Below are positions 1-11,200 of a stretch of DNA of 64,000 nt, one piece after another. The DNA comes from Schizophyllum amplum (Eukaryota > Basidiomycota > Agaricomycetes > Agaricales > Schizophyllaceae), in assembly GCA_007026445.1 (NCBI GenBank), contig VDMD01000005.1:1240001-1304000 (forward strand), in the 5' to 3' direction. A program made the position numbers and the translations under genes. Below the pieces are notes generated by a model. It saw nothing but the letters and a program-made list of their open reading frames with translations. It made no database searches and was not told where the DNA came from. Each line of letters opens with the position of its first letter. Position 1 is the stretch's first letter.

Positions 1-1523
1 ACCTATCAGAAATCAGATCAGGCTTTCTATCAGGCCCGCCGCTGGTGGTGGCGTAAGTGTCGTCGCGTCAGAGCTCCAGTGACCAAGGAGGCAGCCGCAT
101 CGCTAACCGGGCGAGCAGCCAGTGAAAGCGCTCAAGATCCCTGTTTTTTCGAGTCAGGCCGGAGACAGTGAATCTAGTGATTACTGAACGCGCCCAGTCC
201 TCTCATATTCCGGAGATGGCGGCGATGAGGGCAGCCTGGGCAGGGCACACGGCACCGCGGTTGTCGCCGTGGGAATTGCCTTCGGGAGCTCGCTAGAATC
301 GGAAGGAGGCAAATCTCTACCGGATCTGGGCATCTGAGCCCGCACCTGATTTTTTCCTTGTCCAACCGCTGATGAACCTCGCCGTTGTCCGCGCAACGTT
401 GGAAGCGCTGTTCGATGCTCTCTGGTTGACGATCCATTGCACCAGAGCGCCGTCCTCCCGTCTTCAGAGTGCGCATTCAGGCGCATACTCTGCAGGCTTG
501 CAGATGTGACCCCTGGCAGAGCCGCGGTCGGGTCCGGGAGCGGACAGCGTCAATGTGGGCGCTGACACCTGGACTTCAGGCATCCCTGGGGCGTTGGAGG
601 CGTTGGCTGGGCCTGGGCGGGAATCGGTGGCAGGAAAAACCAAACGTACCTGTTTACATAAGCTTGAGGTGCAGCGGGACCTACAACGATCCACAGGTTT
701 CTTCATGACTTGCTATGTCTGCAAGATGCATGAGCGGGCTCCATGTTTGCTTCAAATTGCGATGATATAGACTTACGTACCTGCACTTGCGATCTGTATC
801 TGCATGGTCAGCATTATCTTCGACTTGCAACACTGGAATAGGCACAGAGCCGGCTTTACATATTCTCGTCACTACACCTTCCGACCGATGATGTCCGCGA
901 ACTCCTCCTCCTCCTCGTCGCTGTGCGTCAGTTTTCAACTTGATGTCAGTGTCCACGTCGAGGCTCGTCAAGGGTGGTGCAATCAGCTGTGCATGCTACG
1001 ACGAATGTCCTTACATGACACGGCGGGGAGCTCTCGGAACGGTAAGTATTGGTCAGGTCGGTGGCGCTGAGACTGACCGCTCTGCGCCACATCGGAGAGT
1101 ATCAGCCCCAGAATTTGCCGATGTGCGCACGATACAAGGCTGATGCTATAGAATAATGATCACAACAAGCGAAAGACGCTGCTGCCTGGACACTGGACAG
1201 CTTCGTTAAAAGTGAGGGGACGTTCTGATGACGACTTCCCAATATAGAGGCCAAAACGGGCATATCGGGTAAGTACGGTCGTCGAGAGTGAGAGATGGAG
1301 CAATTTTTACGAGTCGGAAGTCCTCCCTGTTCAGAGCAACTTCAACAGTAAGCCCAAGTGCGGAAGTTGACGATGACTCATCCCATTGTTTTGACGGTCA
1401 TCAGTAACGCATAACAGTCACACCTCCCCCTGTCCTGTCCCCTCACTTCGACGCCGCGTCCCCGAAGCGACGTTCTCATTTACCTTCTTAGTCCTCGGAT
1501 AATATATTCATTGCTCATCTGCC
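1..1523. other. Left-edge stretch without a supportable gene
   Basis: Only short overlapping reading frames of about 60-100 codons occur here, on both strands, with no recognisable domain and no consistent splicing. The last 100 bases before MPE1 are pyrimidine-rich (around 1421-1455), as in many basidiomycete promoters, so the right part is probably the MPE1 promoter and 5' UTR. The left part could hold the end of a gene cut by the window edge, but I cannot show one. Confidence 0.4.
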
Positions 1524-3581
1524 ATGGCTTCCTCAGTCTTTTACCGCTTTGCCTCGCGCAAGGATGAGTCCCGTGTCACTTTCGATGGCACGGGCATCTC
1601 TATATTCGACCTCAAGCGCGAGATCATCCTTGCGAACAATATGAGTAAAGCGAACGACTTTGACCTCTATGTCTTTAACGCAACGACACAAGAAGGTGCG
1701 TCTCTGTGACGTGTGGAGTACAGTGTACTAACGGTGCTCGTAGAATATGCAGACGACACCACTATCGTTCCTCGGTCTTCGTCGATTCTTGTCAAGCGAC
1801 GACCTGCTGTGCGTCCGGGCAGGGGGAAAGCCGCGTACTACACTGCCGGAACGGCCGGCAATCTACCAGCTTCAGAATCCATGCAGCGCGGGGGAGGCGG
1901 CGGCGGCGGCTCAACATGGTACAAGGGTGCCATGTCGAAGCGGTTCGATGGAAAGGAGGAGGCTGCAAAATCAAGCGTGCGTCGCATGAAGTTCCATCAT
2001 GGTATGTTACTGACAGTGCAACAGGCCATGCCTCCGCCCGCACTCGCTCCCGCCCCCATTCCCGGCGCAACAGACGACGAGGAAGCCGCGATCGCCGCCA
2101 TGTTCCAATCCCAGACCGCAAATTGGGAGGAAGCGCAGGAGAAACTGTCACAGTCCGTATCGCCTCTCGTGGCCTGTCTTCCATGTAATAGACTCGTTCC
2201 TAATGCACGTCATTTGTCATCACTTATAGTGCCACACACGTCCCTCTGCGCGGGACCGGATTCGCAGGAAGAGGCAAACCACGTGTAGCATACGCGGCGC
2301 CGGAGCGCCCACTACCTGCCAGCTATGTTTGCTACCGATGTGGACAAAAAGGTTGGTCGTGCGTAAGCAGCGGATGGAATGCGTCTCACATATTCGCAGG
2401 GCATTGGATCAAGGACTGTCCAACAAACAATGACCGTGACTACGACAATCGACCACGTATCAAGCGGACAACGGGTATCCCGCGCAGTTTTTTGAAAGCC
2501 GTCGAGAACCCCGAAGGCGCGCAGCTCGGCCAAGGAGTCATGGTCACACCAGAGGGTGGATATGTGGTCGCGCAGCCAGATTTGTAAGTTCGCTATTCGT
2601 ATTCCGGCCAGTCTCCGTTTAACATGGCGTCCAGGGCTTCATGGCAGAAGCAGGTCGCACGACCTAAGGGTCTGACGGAAGCGGAAGTGCGCGAACGACC
2701 GCCTACCGATGAATCACTGTCGTGTCCGATAGACAATCAGCTCTTCCGCGACGCCGTCAAGACGCCGTGTTGCAACACGTCGTACTGCGAGGAGTGCATA
2801 CAAACACATCTGCTCGAGCGCGACTTCATCTGCCCGAGCTGTGGCAAGAAGATTCCTTCACTCGACAAACTCATTATCGACAAGACGGCGCGGGAGCATG
2901 TGTGGGAATATATCGAGAAGATCATTGAGGAGAGCAAGAAGGGCGAAGAGGAAGATGAGGAAGTTTCAGTCGAGGAAGGCGAACAGGTACGCAAAGACTA
3001 TGATTTCCTCATGTTGCTGCTCACCCCCTCGCTTACAGACAGTCGACCCTGGCGCTCTCTCCGGATCTGAGTTAGAGCAGATGGTACAGATGCTCAGCCA
3101 AAACATCCCCCAGCTGCAAGCGCAGATCAGCCAAGTCTCGCATATGCTGCAGAATCCGAACCTCCCGCCGCAGGTGCGCCAGACGGCGGAGATGCAGCAG
3201 CAGCAGCTCCAGATGGAGCTTGCGCAGGCGCAGACGTTGGGCGCGCTCGCGCAGCAGGCGCAGGCGCAGAACATGGCGATGGCCGCCGCTTACGGCGCCT
3301 CAGGCTTTGTGGGGCCAGGCGCGTCTGGCTTTGTCGGTAACGGCGGTGCATCTGGATTCGTGGGCAATGGCGGCGCATCTGGCTTTGTGGGCAACGGTGG
3401 CATGATGAACAACCAGTCTGGTTGGGTCGGTGGAGCTGGGACGCAATTCAACGCGCAGGATTCGGCGTACCAGCGCCAGGCTGTCAACAACAGGAAGAGG
3501 CCGCTGAAGCGCGAGCGGCCTTCCGACTTCACGGACGTGAGCGGAGAAGGGGAAGCAAAGCAGACAAAATACTGGGAGTGA
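1524..3581 (+). CDS. MPE1: Mpe1/RBBP6-like subunit of the cleavage and polyadenylation factor
   Basis: Homologue of yeast Mpe1 and metazoan RBBP6, a nuclear RING-type subunit of the mRNA 3'-end cleavage and polyadenylation factor. Exons fit 1524-1695, 1744-2152, 2230-2351, 2400-2583, 2635-2986 and 3039-3581; all junctions are GT..AG and the sum is 1782 nt, giving 593 residues. The order is diagnostic: an N-terminal DWNN ubiquitin-like domain (starts MASSVFYRFASRKDESRVTF), a CCHC zinc knuckle (CYRCGQKGHWIKDC) followed by the family motif KRTTGIPRSFLK, then a RING/U-box (CPIDNQLFRDAV..CC..CEECIQ..CPSC). The C-terminal third is Gln/Ala-rich, holds four near-copies of GASGFVG, and ends in a basic segment. 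A 23-base GT..AG stretch inside exon 2 is more likely coding than intron. The N-terminal domain and RING assignments are certain; the Gly repeats are specific to this lineage. Confidence 0.93.
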
Positions 3582-4140
3582 TGCTGTCAGTGCATCCCTT
3601 ACATATATGTACGTACTTTGATCCAGATATGCATTTGGCTGATTTGCTTGAGCGTATGCAGGTACTTATATCTCAAATCTCGTCCCGCGGACTATCTTGA
3701 ATGTCATTGCCTTTACGCAAAGCCGATACGGACGCGCAGCCTCGTCCGCTCTCTTCACCTATTACGCGGTACATCCGTGGCACCCTATGGCGAATTTGCG
3801 GGCGTAGAAGGCGCTCCACATAAAAATATGCTGGCTGATTGTTCCGAAAGCGGTAATCCTTTTGTACTTGCACGTGATTGATGGTTTGGTTCCGCGAAGC
3901 TTGATTCACCGCAGCAATTACGTCTTCGCCAATCACGTCCTCATGGTGAGTCGAGTGCGTGCCCTTCTTTGGTTTTTCCGCTATTCAGTTGCAGGAGATT
4001 GTGTGGGATCCCCGTCGTCAACGTCGTGCGAACGCTGCGTCGCCGTGAGCAAGCGGCCGCGTACAAAAGGCGGCGCAGAGGCCTGAAAATGCCAGAATTC
4101 ATCGAGAGCCCCAGCATCACTCATCCGTCAACCTTCAAAG
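3582..4140. other. Gap between MPE1 and the next gene
   Basis: Contains the MPE1 3' UTR and probably 5' exons of the gene at 4141-4710. A GT..AG interval at about 3943-3994 could be an intron joining a short upstream exon, but I could not find a splicing path that stays open into the downstream frame. Confidence 0.3.
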
Positions 4141-4710
4141 ATGACACGCAGAAAAATGCTCGGCAGCACCGGGAAGTTCAGACCTCCTCGCACTTCGTTC
4201 GACGTCTCGTTGGATCGACGGATTCGCCGGCTTACCGGGCGTCCAAAACTGGGGGCGCAGCGACTGGCCACTACCTGCTTCGCAGAGAATTTCGTCGTGC
4301 TGTACCGACAGGTATACATGGTGCATGTGGCGACGGGGCAAAGGGAGTGGATCAACCATTTTCTACCACCGCCGCTTGTCGCCCTCGATTTCGGCCCTCA
4401 TCCGAACCCTTTGCAACCCGTTCCACCACCCATAATGCTACCGCCTGCATTCGTCCCCGTGCTCGATTGCAATCCTGGACTGCTGCCGAACGGTGCCCCG
4501 CGAGGCCTGGTTCAAGCCGTCGGCTACATCCTGCCGTGGCATCACCGGATTGAAGCGCGCAGGAACAACAACCAGCGGATGTACTATTATCCGCACAAGC
4601 GCAGTGGCAACTCTTTTGTCGCGAAGATCAAGTTGCCGGCAGACGTGAAGAGGACCTTTCAGACGCTTTACTGGTCGACGCAGGTCCAGAATTACCGCTC
4701 GACGGATTAA
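4141..4710 (+). CDS. Unrecognised protein, 189 residues in the open part
   Basis: I do not recognise a family. The frame is open for 189 residues from the ATG at 4141 and also open upstream to about 4096 just after a possible splice acceptor, so the true N-terminus may lie further left. The product is basic at its start (MTRRKMLGSTGKFRPPRTSF), has a proline-rich middle (HPNPLQPVPPPIMLPPAF), and a C-terminal part rich in Tyr, Arg and Lys (NNNQRMYYYPHKRSGNSFV). No signal peptide or membrane segment is evident. It lies downstream of MPE1 on the same strand and just left of the transposon nest. Codon use looks coding rather than random, but a second overlapping frame (3969-4553) is also open, so the call is tentative. 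Confidence 0.45.
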   Translation: MTRRKMLGSTGKFRPPRTSFDVSLDRRIRRLTGRPKLGAQRLATTCFAENFVVLYRQVYMVHVATGQREWINHFLPPPLVALDFGPHPNPLQPVPPPIMLPPAFVPVLDCNPGLLPNGAPRGLVQAVGYILPWHHRIEARRNNNQRMYYYPHKRSGNSFVAKIKLPADVKRTFQTLYWSTQVQNYRSTD

Positions 4711-5063
4711 TGCTAGTAAGTGGGCGAGAGTCAGCGAATAGTACATATGTCTGACAATTTCGCAGGGCATCTTGGATGCGACTCCTCTGTAGTGGGTGAC
4801 ATCGACACCAGTCGTCGTTCGCACGATCAGACAGCCATTTTGCTACTGCAACGCTGTCAGTGTTATGATCTCGAGTCGTTTCTCGAACACGGTGTCAACT
4901 TAATATAAGTACATCCGTTAAAAATGCGCCGCATAGACTATAGTATGTGTGACCTTGGGTTCGATGAGCGAGAACCGCCTCAAACAGAATGATATGAGTA
5001 AGTGTATCGGGCTGCTAAAGTTACATTTGCCATATTGTCAGGACTCAGATCTTCAAGTGAACT
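4711..5063. other. Short gene-free stretch before the repeat nest
   Basis: No reading frame above about 60 codons and no recognisable motif. Probably 3' flank of the gene at 4141-4710, ending where the first copy of the hairpin-rich repeat begins. Confidence 0.4.
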
Positions 5064-5401
5064 AGCAGGAGAGCCCGTGTACCACGGGCCGGGCTTCATA
5101 GGAGAACGGGTCCCCGATGTCAATGTCGGAGGTCGAGAGAGAACCTGTATTTGGAGTTTGCTGTACTTACGTGAATAGAAAGAAACGATGGGGACGGCCT
5201 CGGGATGGGACGCGCTGAGCCGCGCATGCGCGGCTCAGCGCGTCCCCCGTGCTATCTATCGACCAAAGTCTACCAGTGTGAGTGAAAGAAAGGTCATGGA
5301 GACACATGCACGCGCTGCATCGCGTCTCCCGTACGTGCGTGCCACCCATCACTCAGTGTCGAGCGTAAATCAGACTGGCACCTTTGTTATCTGCTGCCGC
5401 C
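5064..5401. repeat. Hairpin-rich repeat family, first copy (truncated)
   Basis: Starts with the same AGCAGGAGAGCCCGTG block as the copies at about 5402 and 7251. Two hallmarks recur in every copy: a short hairpin in which AGCCCGTG pairs with CACGGGCT or a near match, and about 130 bases later a long GC-rich palindrome ending in CGCGTC(C/T)CCCGTGCT. This copy stops where the second begins, so it is about 340 bp, against about 1.85 kb for copy 2. No protein is encoded. The repeat type (non-autonomous transposon, LTR relic or other) is not established. Confidence 0.6.
5207..5246. repeat. Perfect 40-bp palindrome
   Basis: The 20 bases 5207-5226 (GGGACGCGCTGAGCCGCGCA) are the exact reverse complement of 5227-5246, with no spacer. 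Degenerate versions lie at the equivalent place in the other two copies (about 5533-5578 and 7357-7400). It could form a cruciform in DNA or a stable RNA hairpin. That the palindrome is kept in all copies while its sequence drifts suggests the structure matters to the repeat. Confidence 0.9.
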
Positions 5402-7250
5402 AGCAGGAGAGCCCGTGTACCACGGGCTGGGCTTTCCAGGAGAGCAGTGGACACGTTAAATATGATATATAGTGGTATATTCAGAGGTTCGAGATATATA
5501 CATTCGAATATTGCGGTAAGCGAGGAAAGATGGAGGGGACGCGCCGCGCCGCGCATACGCGGCTCGGCGCGTCTCCCGTGCTGTCTGCTACAGAGGAGTT
5601 TCATGAGACAATGTGCAGCACGTGCCCTCGCATCGTGTCTCCCGTGCATTTTATCCGAGTAGTCAATATCCCGCTGGCTTGTCGATTGCTGCCGCCTGCG
5701 ATCCTGTTTGAGCAAAGAAACCCTCACTGCGTCATGAAGAAGAGCTCACCTTTTTGCAAGCAACACCTGCTTTCTCGGTGAGCCTCCTGCTAAAGGGACC
5801 TGCGTTCTTAAGTCTAGGATTCTCCAGTCCAAGGCACGTACGCGCGGCTCGTGCACGTATAGGCGCATCAACGTCGATCTATGTACCGGGGACGGCAAGC
5901 ACAGTGAAAGGGTCACAGTACGCGGAGGGTGGTGGGAGGCAGCGGCGCGGGTAGCTGCTCAGCGACCAAGCACATCGCCCGCTACTGCTCCCAGTGAGCG
6001 CCGACCAGGCGCTGCCACCGCGGAGCCCACGGTGTCCTATATGCGCGACGTGGAAGCAGAGGCGAGAAATGGTGAGGATGTGCGGGAGGCGAGCGTGTTC
6101 CTGCCCGCTATGCTTGAAGAGAGGAGACCCATGCGCGGGCGAGTCATCTGCCACCGTGTCCAGCTGCCCAGTGCCCTGCAGTTGTTGCGTGAGGTTACCG
6201 CGTCGCTACCGCCGTATTTTTTCTTTCTGTTCTTTGGGGTGAAGAAGAATTGACATTTTTGTAAGTAGGTACGTACTTCTGTTTTGGTGTGCGTCGCGAT
6301 TCGCGGCCCATCCATGTGGCGGTATGGTGGCGTCAAACCAATGCAAGATGGAGAACGAAGCAGCCACACGCACCGTCGCGTCCCACGAGGTCAGTGTCCT
6401 GCTCGTGTGGGTCGTGTGTCCTGTCGGACCGAGCGAGCAGAGAATTCGAGCCACAGACAGACCGTTGTGTTCGAGGTTGAAGGTTGAACGGCGATACCAG
6501 GCCGTATCAGCTTTCGCTGCCATTGGAAGCGAACGGAGAGCTCAGAGGACTGGGCGCTCTCTCATGCGACGTTATTCTTGACGGTGTTGACCTATCTAGG
6601 CGGCGGAGGGCAGAATGCGCCACCCGCGAGCTTTTCCAATCGACGCCGGGATGACGGTTGAGAATCAGGATGCGAACTTGGCGGCCTTTGCCGAAACTCC
6701 CACAGTTGTGGCGCTCGCTGGGCGCTCGACGCCTTCGTACAAAAGCTAACAGTGCACACACGCAGACATTGTTATATACTTGCAGTTTACCTCTGTAGAG
6801 TATAGTATGCAACGCTAATTCACCTATCGAAGTCAAGCGGTCTTCAAATCGAGTCGAACGTCGGCTGGCAGTCTGTTAAGCGGCGTGCATCTTCGTTTCC
6901 CATGCTATCATTGTTAGAGACAGACACATAGTCACCCTTATATTTACTTACGCAGTTTTGTGCGGTCGAAAGTCGTGGCTTGCTCAGGCTGGCGTTCTGG
7001 TCGACCTATTTTGCCACGTGGTTTGTCTTTGACTCTCGCGTGGCCGGCTGGCTGGCAGTTGGGCAGCGTCCACCTTCGTTTCCCGTCATATAATTGCTAA
7101 AGACAGCCATACAACTGCCCTGAGATCTACATATGCGGTTTTGGGCGGTCAAACGTCGCGGCTTACTGCGTTCTGGTTGACTTGAGTCACCACGTGCTTT
7201 GTCTCGCCACGTGCTTTGTCATAAGACAACTCTCCTTTATTATTAGGACT
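5402..7250. repeat. Hairpin-rich repeat family, second and longest copy
   Basis: Begins with AGCAGGAGAGCCCGTG and ends with the block TCCTTTATTATTAGGA, the same ends as copy 3. The right third holds two imperfect tandem units of about 180 bp (around 6840-7020 and 7020-7190), each with a TTCGTTTCCC(G/A)T block, a CACGTGGTTTGTC-like block and a GTCGTGGCTT-like block. The frames inside (60-110 codons) look like noise. The block around 6150-6220 matches the broken-open copy 3 on both sides of the gypsy insertion, which confirms that copy 3 was one continuous unit before insertion. Confidence 0.6.
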
Positions 7251-7894
7251 AGCAGGAGAGCCCGTGTACCACGGGCTGGACTTTGCAGGAGAGCTGCGTG
7301 AACGATCAAGTAATAGTAGTATATTTAGAGGTTCGAGAGACATGGAAGAAATGGAGGAGACGCGCCGCGTCGCGCACGCGCGGCTCGGCGCGTCTCCCGT
7401 GCTATCTGCGACATATGAGTTCCATGAACACTGGCGCGCTAGAAGAGAGTATCCACGCACTGAACCGTGCCTCCCGTGCATGTCATCCGAGTACTTGATA
7501 TCGCCCGGCTGGCTTTTCGTGTGCTAGTGCAATTAGACCTGCAATACCTGCTTTAGCAAAGAAAGTCTCTCCGCGCCGATCAAGAAAGAGCTTGCCTTGT
7601 TGTAAAGCACCTTCAGTGTTATAGAACACGGGAGGGCGGTGGGAGCTAGCAGCGCGGGTATTTGCCTAACGACCAAGCACATCACCTGCTATTGCTCCCT
7701 GCGAGCACCGACCAGGCGCTGGCTCTGCGGATCGCACAGTGTCCTTCATGTGCGACGTAACGGTAGAGGCAAGAGAAGGTATGGTTGTGCGGCAGGCGAG
7801 CGCTTCCCCGCCCGCCGTCATCCGTGCTTAAGCGAAGGAGCGACGACGGAGACTCGCGGGCGACTTATCCGCTACCGTTCCAGCTTCCCTGCAG
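7251..7894. repeat. Hairpin-rich repeat family, third copy, left part
   Basis: Left piece of the third copy; it runs to the gypsy target site. Its last bases (CTACCGTTCCAGCTTCCCTGCAG) continue after the transposon at 17449 with CTGTTGCATGAG, which together match 6155-6205 of copy 2 closely. The last five bases, TGCAG, are duplicated on the far side of the gypsy element. Confidence 0.6.
7890..7894. repeat. Target-site duplication of the gypsy element, left copy
   Basis: TGCAG directly flanks the LTR end; the identical five bases follow the other LTR end at 17444-17448. Five-base duplications are typical of Ty3/gypsy integrases. Confidence 0.85.
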
Positions 7895-8192
7895 TGTGAT
7901 GGTCAAGTTCGAAGAGCGAGAGCGAGCGAGGATTTCGGGGGCGAGTCACTGGCGTTGATTCGACAAGGTACGTAGTCCGAGCCCGTCCGTTATGTAGGTA
8001 CCGGGTGCAGTTACAGGGATATGGTAAACAAGGCCATACAAGCACAATGCGTGACGAGGGCAGCGAGTCGCGCGAGCGCGCTGCGCCCTCGATACAACAC
8101 GAGAACGTAAATACGAGTGTCCATGAGATATAAGTAAAGTGTCCGTGGAATATAAGTAAAAGGCCGTAGGTCCGAGGACCCTGACCCTCACA
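7895..8192 (-). repeat. 3' LTR of the gypsy element (298 bp)
   Basis: On the coding strand it begins TGTGAGGGTC right after the polypurine tract and ends GACCATCACA, giving the standard TG..CA ends. Near its start (plus-strand 8116-8160) it holds two tandem units of about 22 bp, each with a TTTACTTATAT-like block (coding strand) that could serve as a promoter element. It also contains a GC-rich hairpin (GGGCAGCGAGTCGCGCGAGCGCGCTGCGCCC region, 8059-8092). Confidence 0.93.
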
Positions 8193-8209
8193 TCATCCCC
8201 CCTTTTAGG
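8193..8209 (-). other. Polypurine tract of the gypsy element
   Basis: On the coding strand AAAAGGGGGGATGA sits directly upstream of the TGTGAG start of the 3' LTR, the standard place for the primer of plus-strand DNA synthesis. An almost identical AAAAGGGGGGATGAG lies inside pol at about 10110-10124 and could act as a second, central tract. Confidence 0.85.
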
Positions 8210-8231
8210 GCCAAGATGTGCTGTCGCAAGA

Positions 8232-11200
8232 CTAGGAAGTCTCGGGGTCGCGAAGACGCGCCGGCGGTCGAGACACACGCCCGGAACGAAGCGTGGTCTG
8301 AGCCGGGAAGGTGTACTCAGATCTCAACCTCTGACGTACAACCGGAGGCGAGGCAGGGCGCGGAGCGGCGGCGGGAACGGCGGGAGCGGCGGCGGGACGC
8401 GGGGCAGGAGCGGACGGCGGCGGACCTGTGGGAGCAGAAGAGGAAGCATTAATAGGCGGTGGCTCGGTGTGAGCGTCAGGGGACGAGGGCGGTTCGTTTG
8501 TAGGAGGTGGATAAGTATGATAAAGGACAATAGAATGAGGGCGAGGAGCACGAGGGTGACGACGGTGGAAGCGGTCGAGTAATTCGTTCTGGGAGGTGGG
8601 AATGTCGGATAACGGCACCCAGGAGTCCTCGGACTCGGGCTTGTCGACCCACCGCACGAAGTACTCGTAGCGGTGTCCGACCTTGCGGCAGTCGAGGATA
8701 CTCTTGACGGTGAGTGCTGGATCGTCGGCATTGTCGAGAGCGAATGGGCGAGGTGAGGAGTGCGGGTGGAACTCGGAAGGATCGTGGTACGGTTCTAGAA
8801 GTTCGACGTTGAAGACGGGATAGAGTCGGGATAGGTAGGAAGGGAGGTCGAGTAGGTACGCACGCGTGCCGACCTTGCGGACGACGCGGTACGGACCGAG
8901 GCGGCGATGGTCGAGCTTGCCGGAAGGCCGAGTCGTCTTGATATTGCGTCGGAGGAGCCAAACGAGTTGATCCGGCTGGAACTCGGGCGCATCTTGACGA
9001 TGTTGGTCGAAGTACTTGGCTTGAGCGCGCTGCGCGAACTCCAGTTCTGCGCGAAGCTCGGCGTGGATCTGTTCTAGACGACGCGCGAGATCTTCGGCAG
9101 CTGGTACAGTCGAGCGCTCGGTGATCCTAGGTTCAAACGTGGGGTGGAAAGCGAGGTTAGCATAGAAAGGGGTTTGGTGCGTCGACGAGTTCTCGAGGTT
9201 GTTGAACGAGAACTCGGCGAGAGGAAGATAGTCGACCCAATCGTCCTGCTGGTACGAGCAGTACGCGCGCACATAGGTCTCGAGCGTTTGGTTGGTGCGC
9301 TCGGTGAGACCGTCAGTGCGGGGGTGGTACGCAGTCGACGTCTTCATCTCGACGCCGAGATGCGAAGTCAAGGCTTTCCAGAAGTGAGAAACGAAGTGCG
9401 TACCGCGATCCGACACGATAGAGTCGGGGAGACCATGAAGCCGGAAGATACGGTCGAGGAATAACCAAGCCAATTCTTCTGCCGTCATGGATTCGCGGCA
9501 CGGGATGAAGTGAGCGGCGCGCGTTAAGCGATCGCACACCACCCAGATTGAGTCGAAGCCGTGCGAGAGCGGCAGCTTGACTATGAAGTCCATCGAAATG
9601 GACTGCCACGGTCGCGCGGGTATGTCGAGCGGCTGGAGAAGGCCGTAGGGTTTGTGCCGAGGGTTCTTGATGCGCGGGCACGTGTCGCACGCTTCGACGT
9701 AGCGCCGGACATACGTGTTCATGCCGGGCCAGGAGTAGTCGCGTGAGACGAACCCGAGGGTGCGCGTTCGGCCGGGGTGACCTCCGATGACGTGGTCGTG
9801 TCGAGCGCGAAGGATATCCGCCCGAAGCGGTGCGGGTACGAACAGTCGTCCTTTGTGGAAGACGAGGTCGTGTTCGGCGCGGAAGTCCTGGTCGCCGTTG
9901 ATGAGCGCTTGCCGCCATTCCGTGTCGACCTGGAAAGCGGTCTTGAAACGCTCGAGGAGGTCCGAGTTGTCGAGGGTGAGTGTTGTGATGGCGGAGGCGA
10001 AGTCGATGTTGGTGTTGGTGTAGGTTGGCACAGAAGTCGGCTCGTCGGGAAAGAGTCGCTCCGTATGCTTCGACGTTAAGAGCACCTTTTGCTGGACTTC
10101 AAGGTGCTCATCCCCCCTTTTAGGGACGAAGTCGGGACGGCGGGAGGGTGCGTCTGCAACGTTAGCATGGCCAGGGCCCCAATCAAGACGGAAATCGAAA
10201 TCGGAAAGGAACATCGCCCAACGCGCCTGTCGGCGGTTGAGGACGCGAGAAGACATAAAGTATTCGAGGTTTTTATGGTCGGAAACGACAGAAATGGGGA
10301 AGGGCGAGCCCTGTAGCCAATGGCGCATGTCGCGGAAACATTCCACAACTGCGAGAAGTTCCTTGTCATGAACCTCGTAGTTGATCTCGGCAGGCGTAAG
10401 CTTGCGCGAGTGGAAAGCGACGGGATGGAGGGCGCCTTGAGCGTCCGGCTGATGGAGAACACCAGAGATGGCGAAGTCGGATGCGTCGGTATGGACATGG
10501 CAGGGTAGATGGGGATCAAAATGATGAAGGACAGGATAAGAAAGAAAAGCGGACTTGAGAGCAAGAAAGGAAGAGCGAGCCGCATCCGAGAAGACAAAGG
10601 GGACATCCTTGCGGACTAATGCGGTGAGAGGAAGGGTAATACGAGAATATCCGTCAATGAAACGACGGTAAAAGTTAGAAAAGCCGAGGAAGGATTGAAC
10701 GTCTTTGACGTTCCGAGGCTCGGGCCACTGCGAGATGGTGTCAAGCTTCTTGGGGTTCATCTTTACGCCGTCAGCGCTGATGATATAACCCAAGTATTCG
10801 ACTTCGGACTTGTCGAACTCGCATTTGGCCGGGTTGGCGCAAAGCGAGGCGTCACGAAGCCGATCGAGTACCATCTGAACATGACGGTCATGCTCCTCCT
10901 GCGTACGCGAGAAGACGAGAATGTCGTCGAGATAGACAACACAGCAGACGTCGAGGACATCACGGAGAACGTCCTGGATGAACGCCTGCCACGCGGCGGG
11001 AGCGTTGGTGAGACCGTAGGGGACGACGAGGTGTTCGAAGAGGCCGAGGTGAGTTCGAAATGCCGTTTTCCACTCGTCACCTTCGCGGATGCGAAGATGG
11101 CTGTATGCGCTCTTGAGGTCGAGGACCGAGAAGACTTTGCAGCCTTGGACGCGGTCGATGAGGTCGCTAACGAGTGGTAGCGGGAACCGGTTCTTGCGTG

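Noticed and set aside
1706..2188. Arg/Ser-rich 160-codon frame overlapping MPE1
   Set aside because: It is a shifted reading of MPE1 exon 2; the frame that joins the DWNN domain to the zinc knuckle is the real one.
5064..7250. Considered whether the hairpin repeats are a CRISPR array or rRNA spacer
   Set aside because: Copies are far apart and hundreds of bases long, the host is a fungus, and no rRNA sequence is present.
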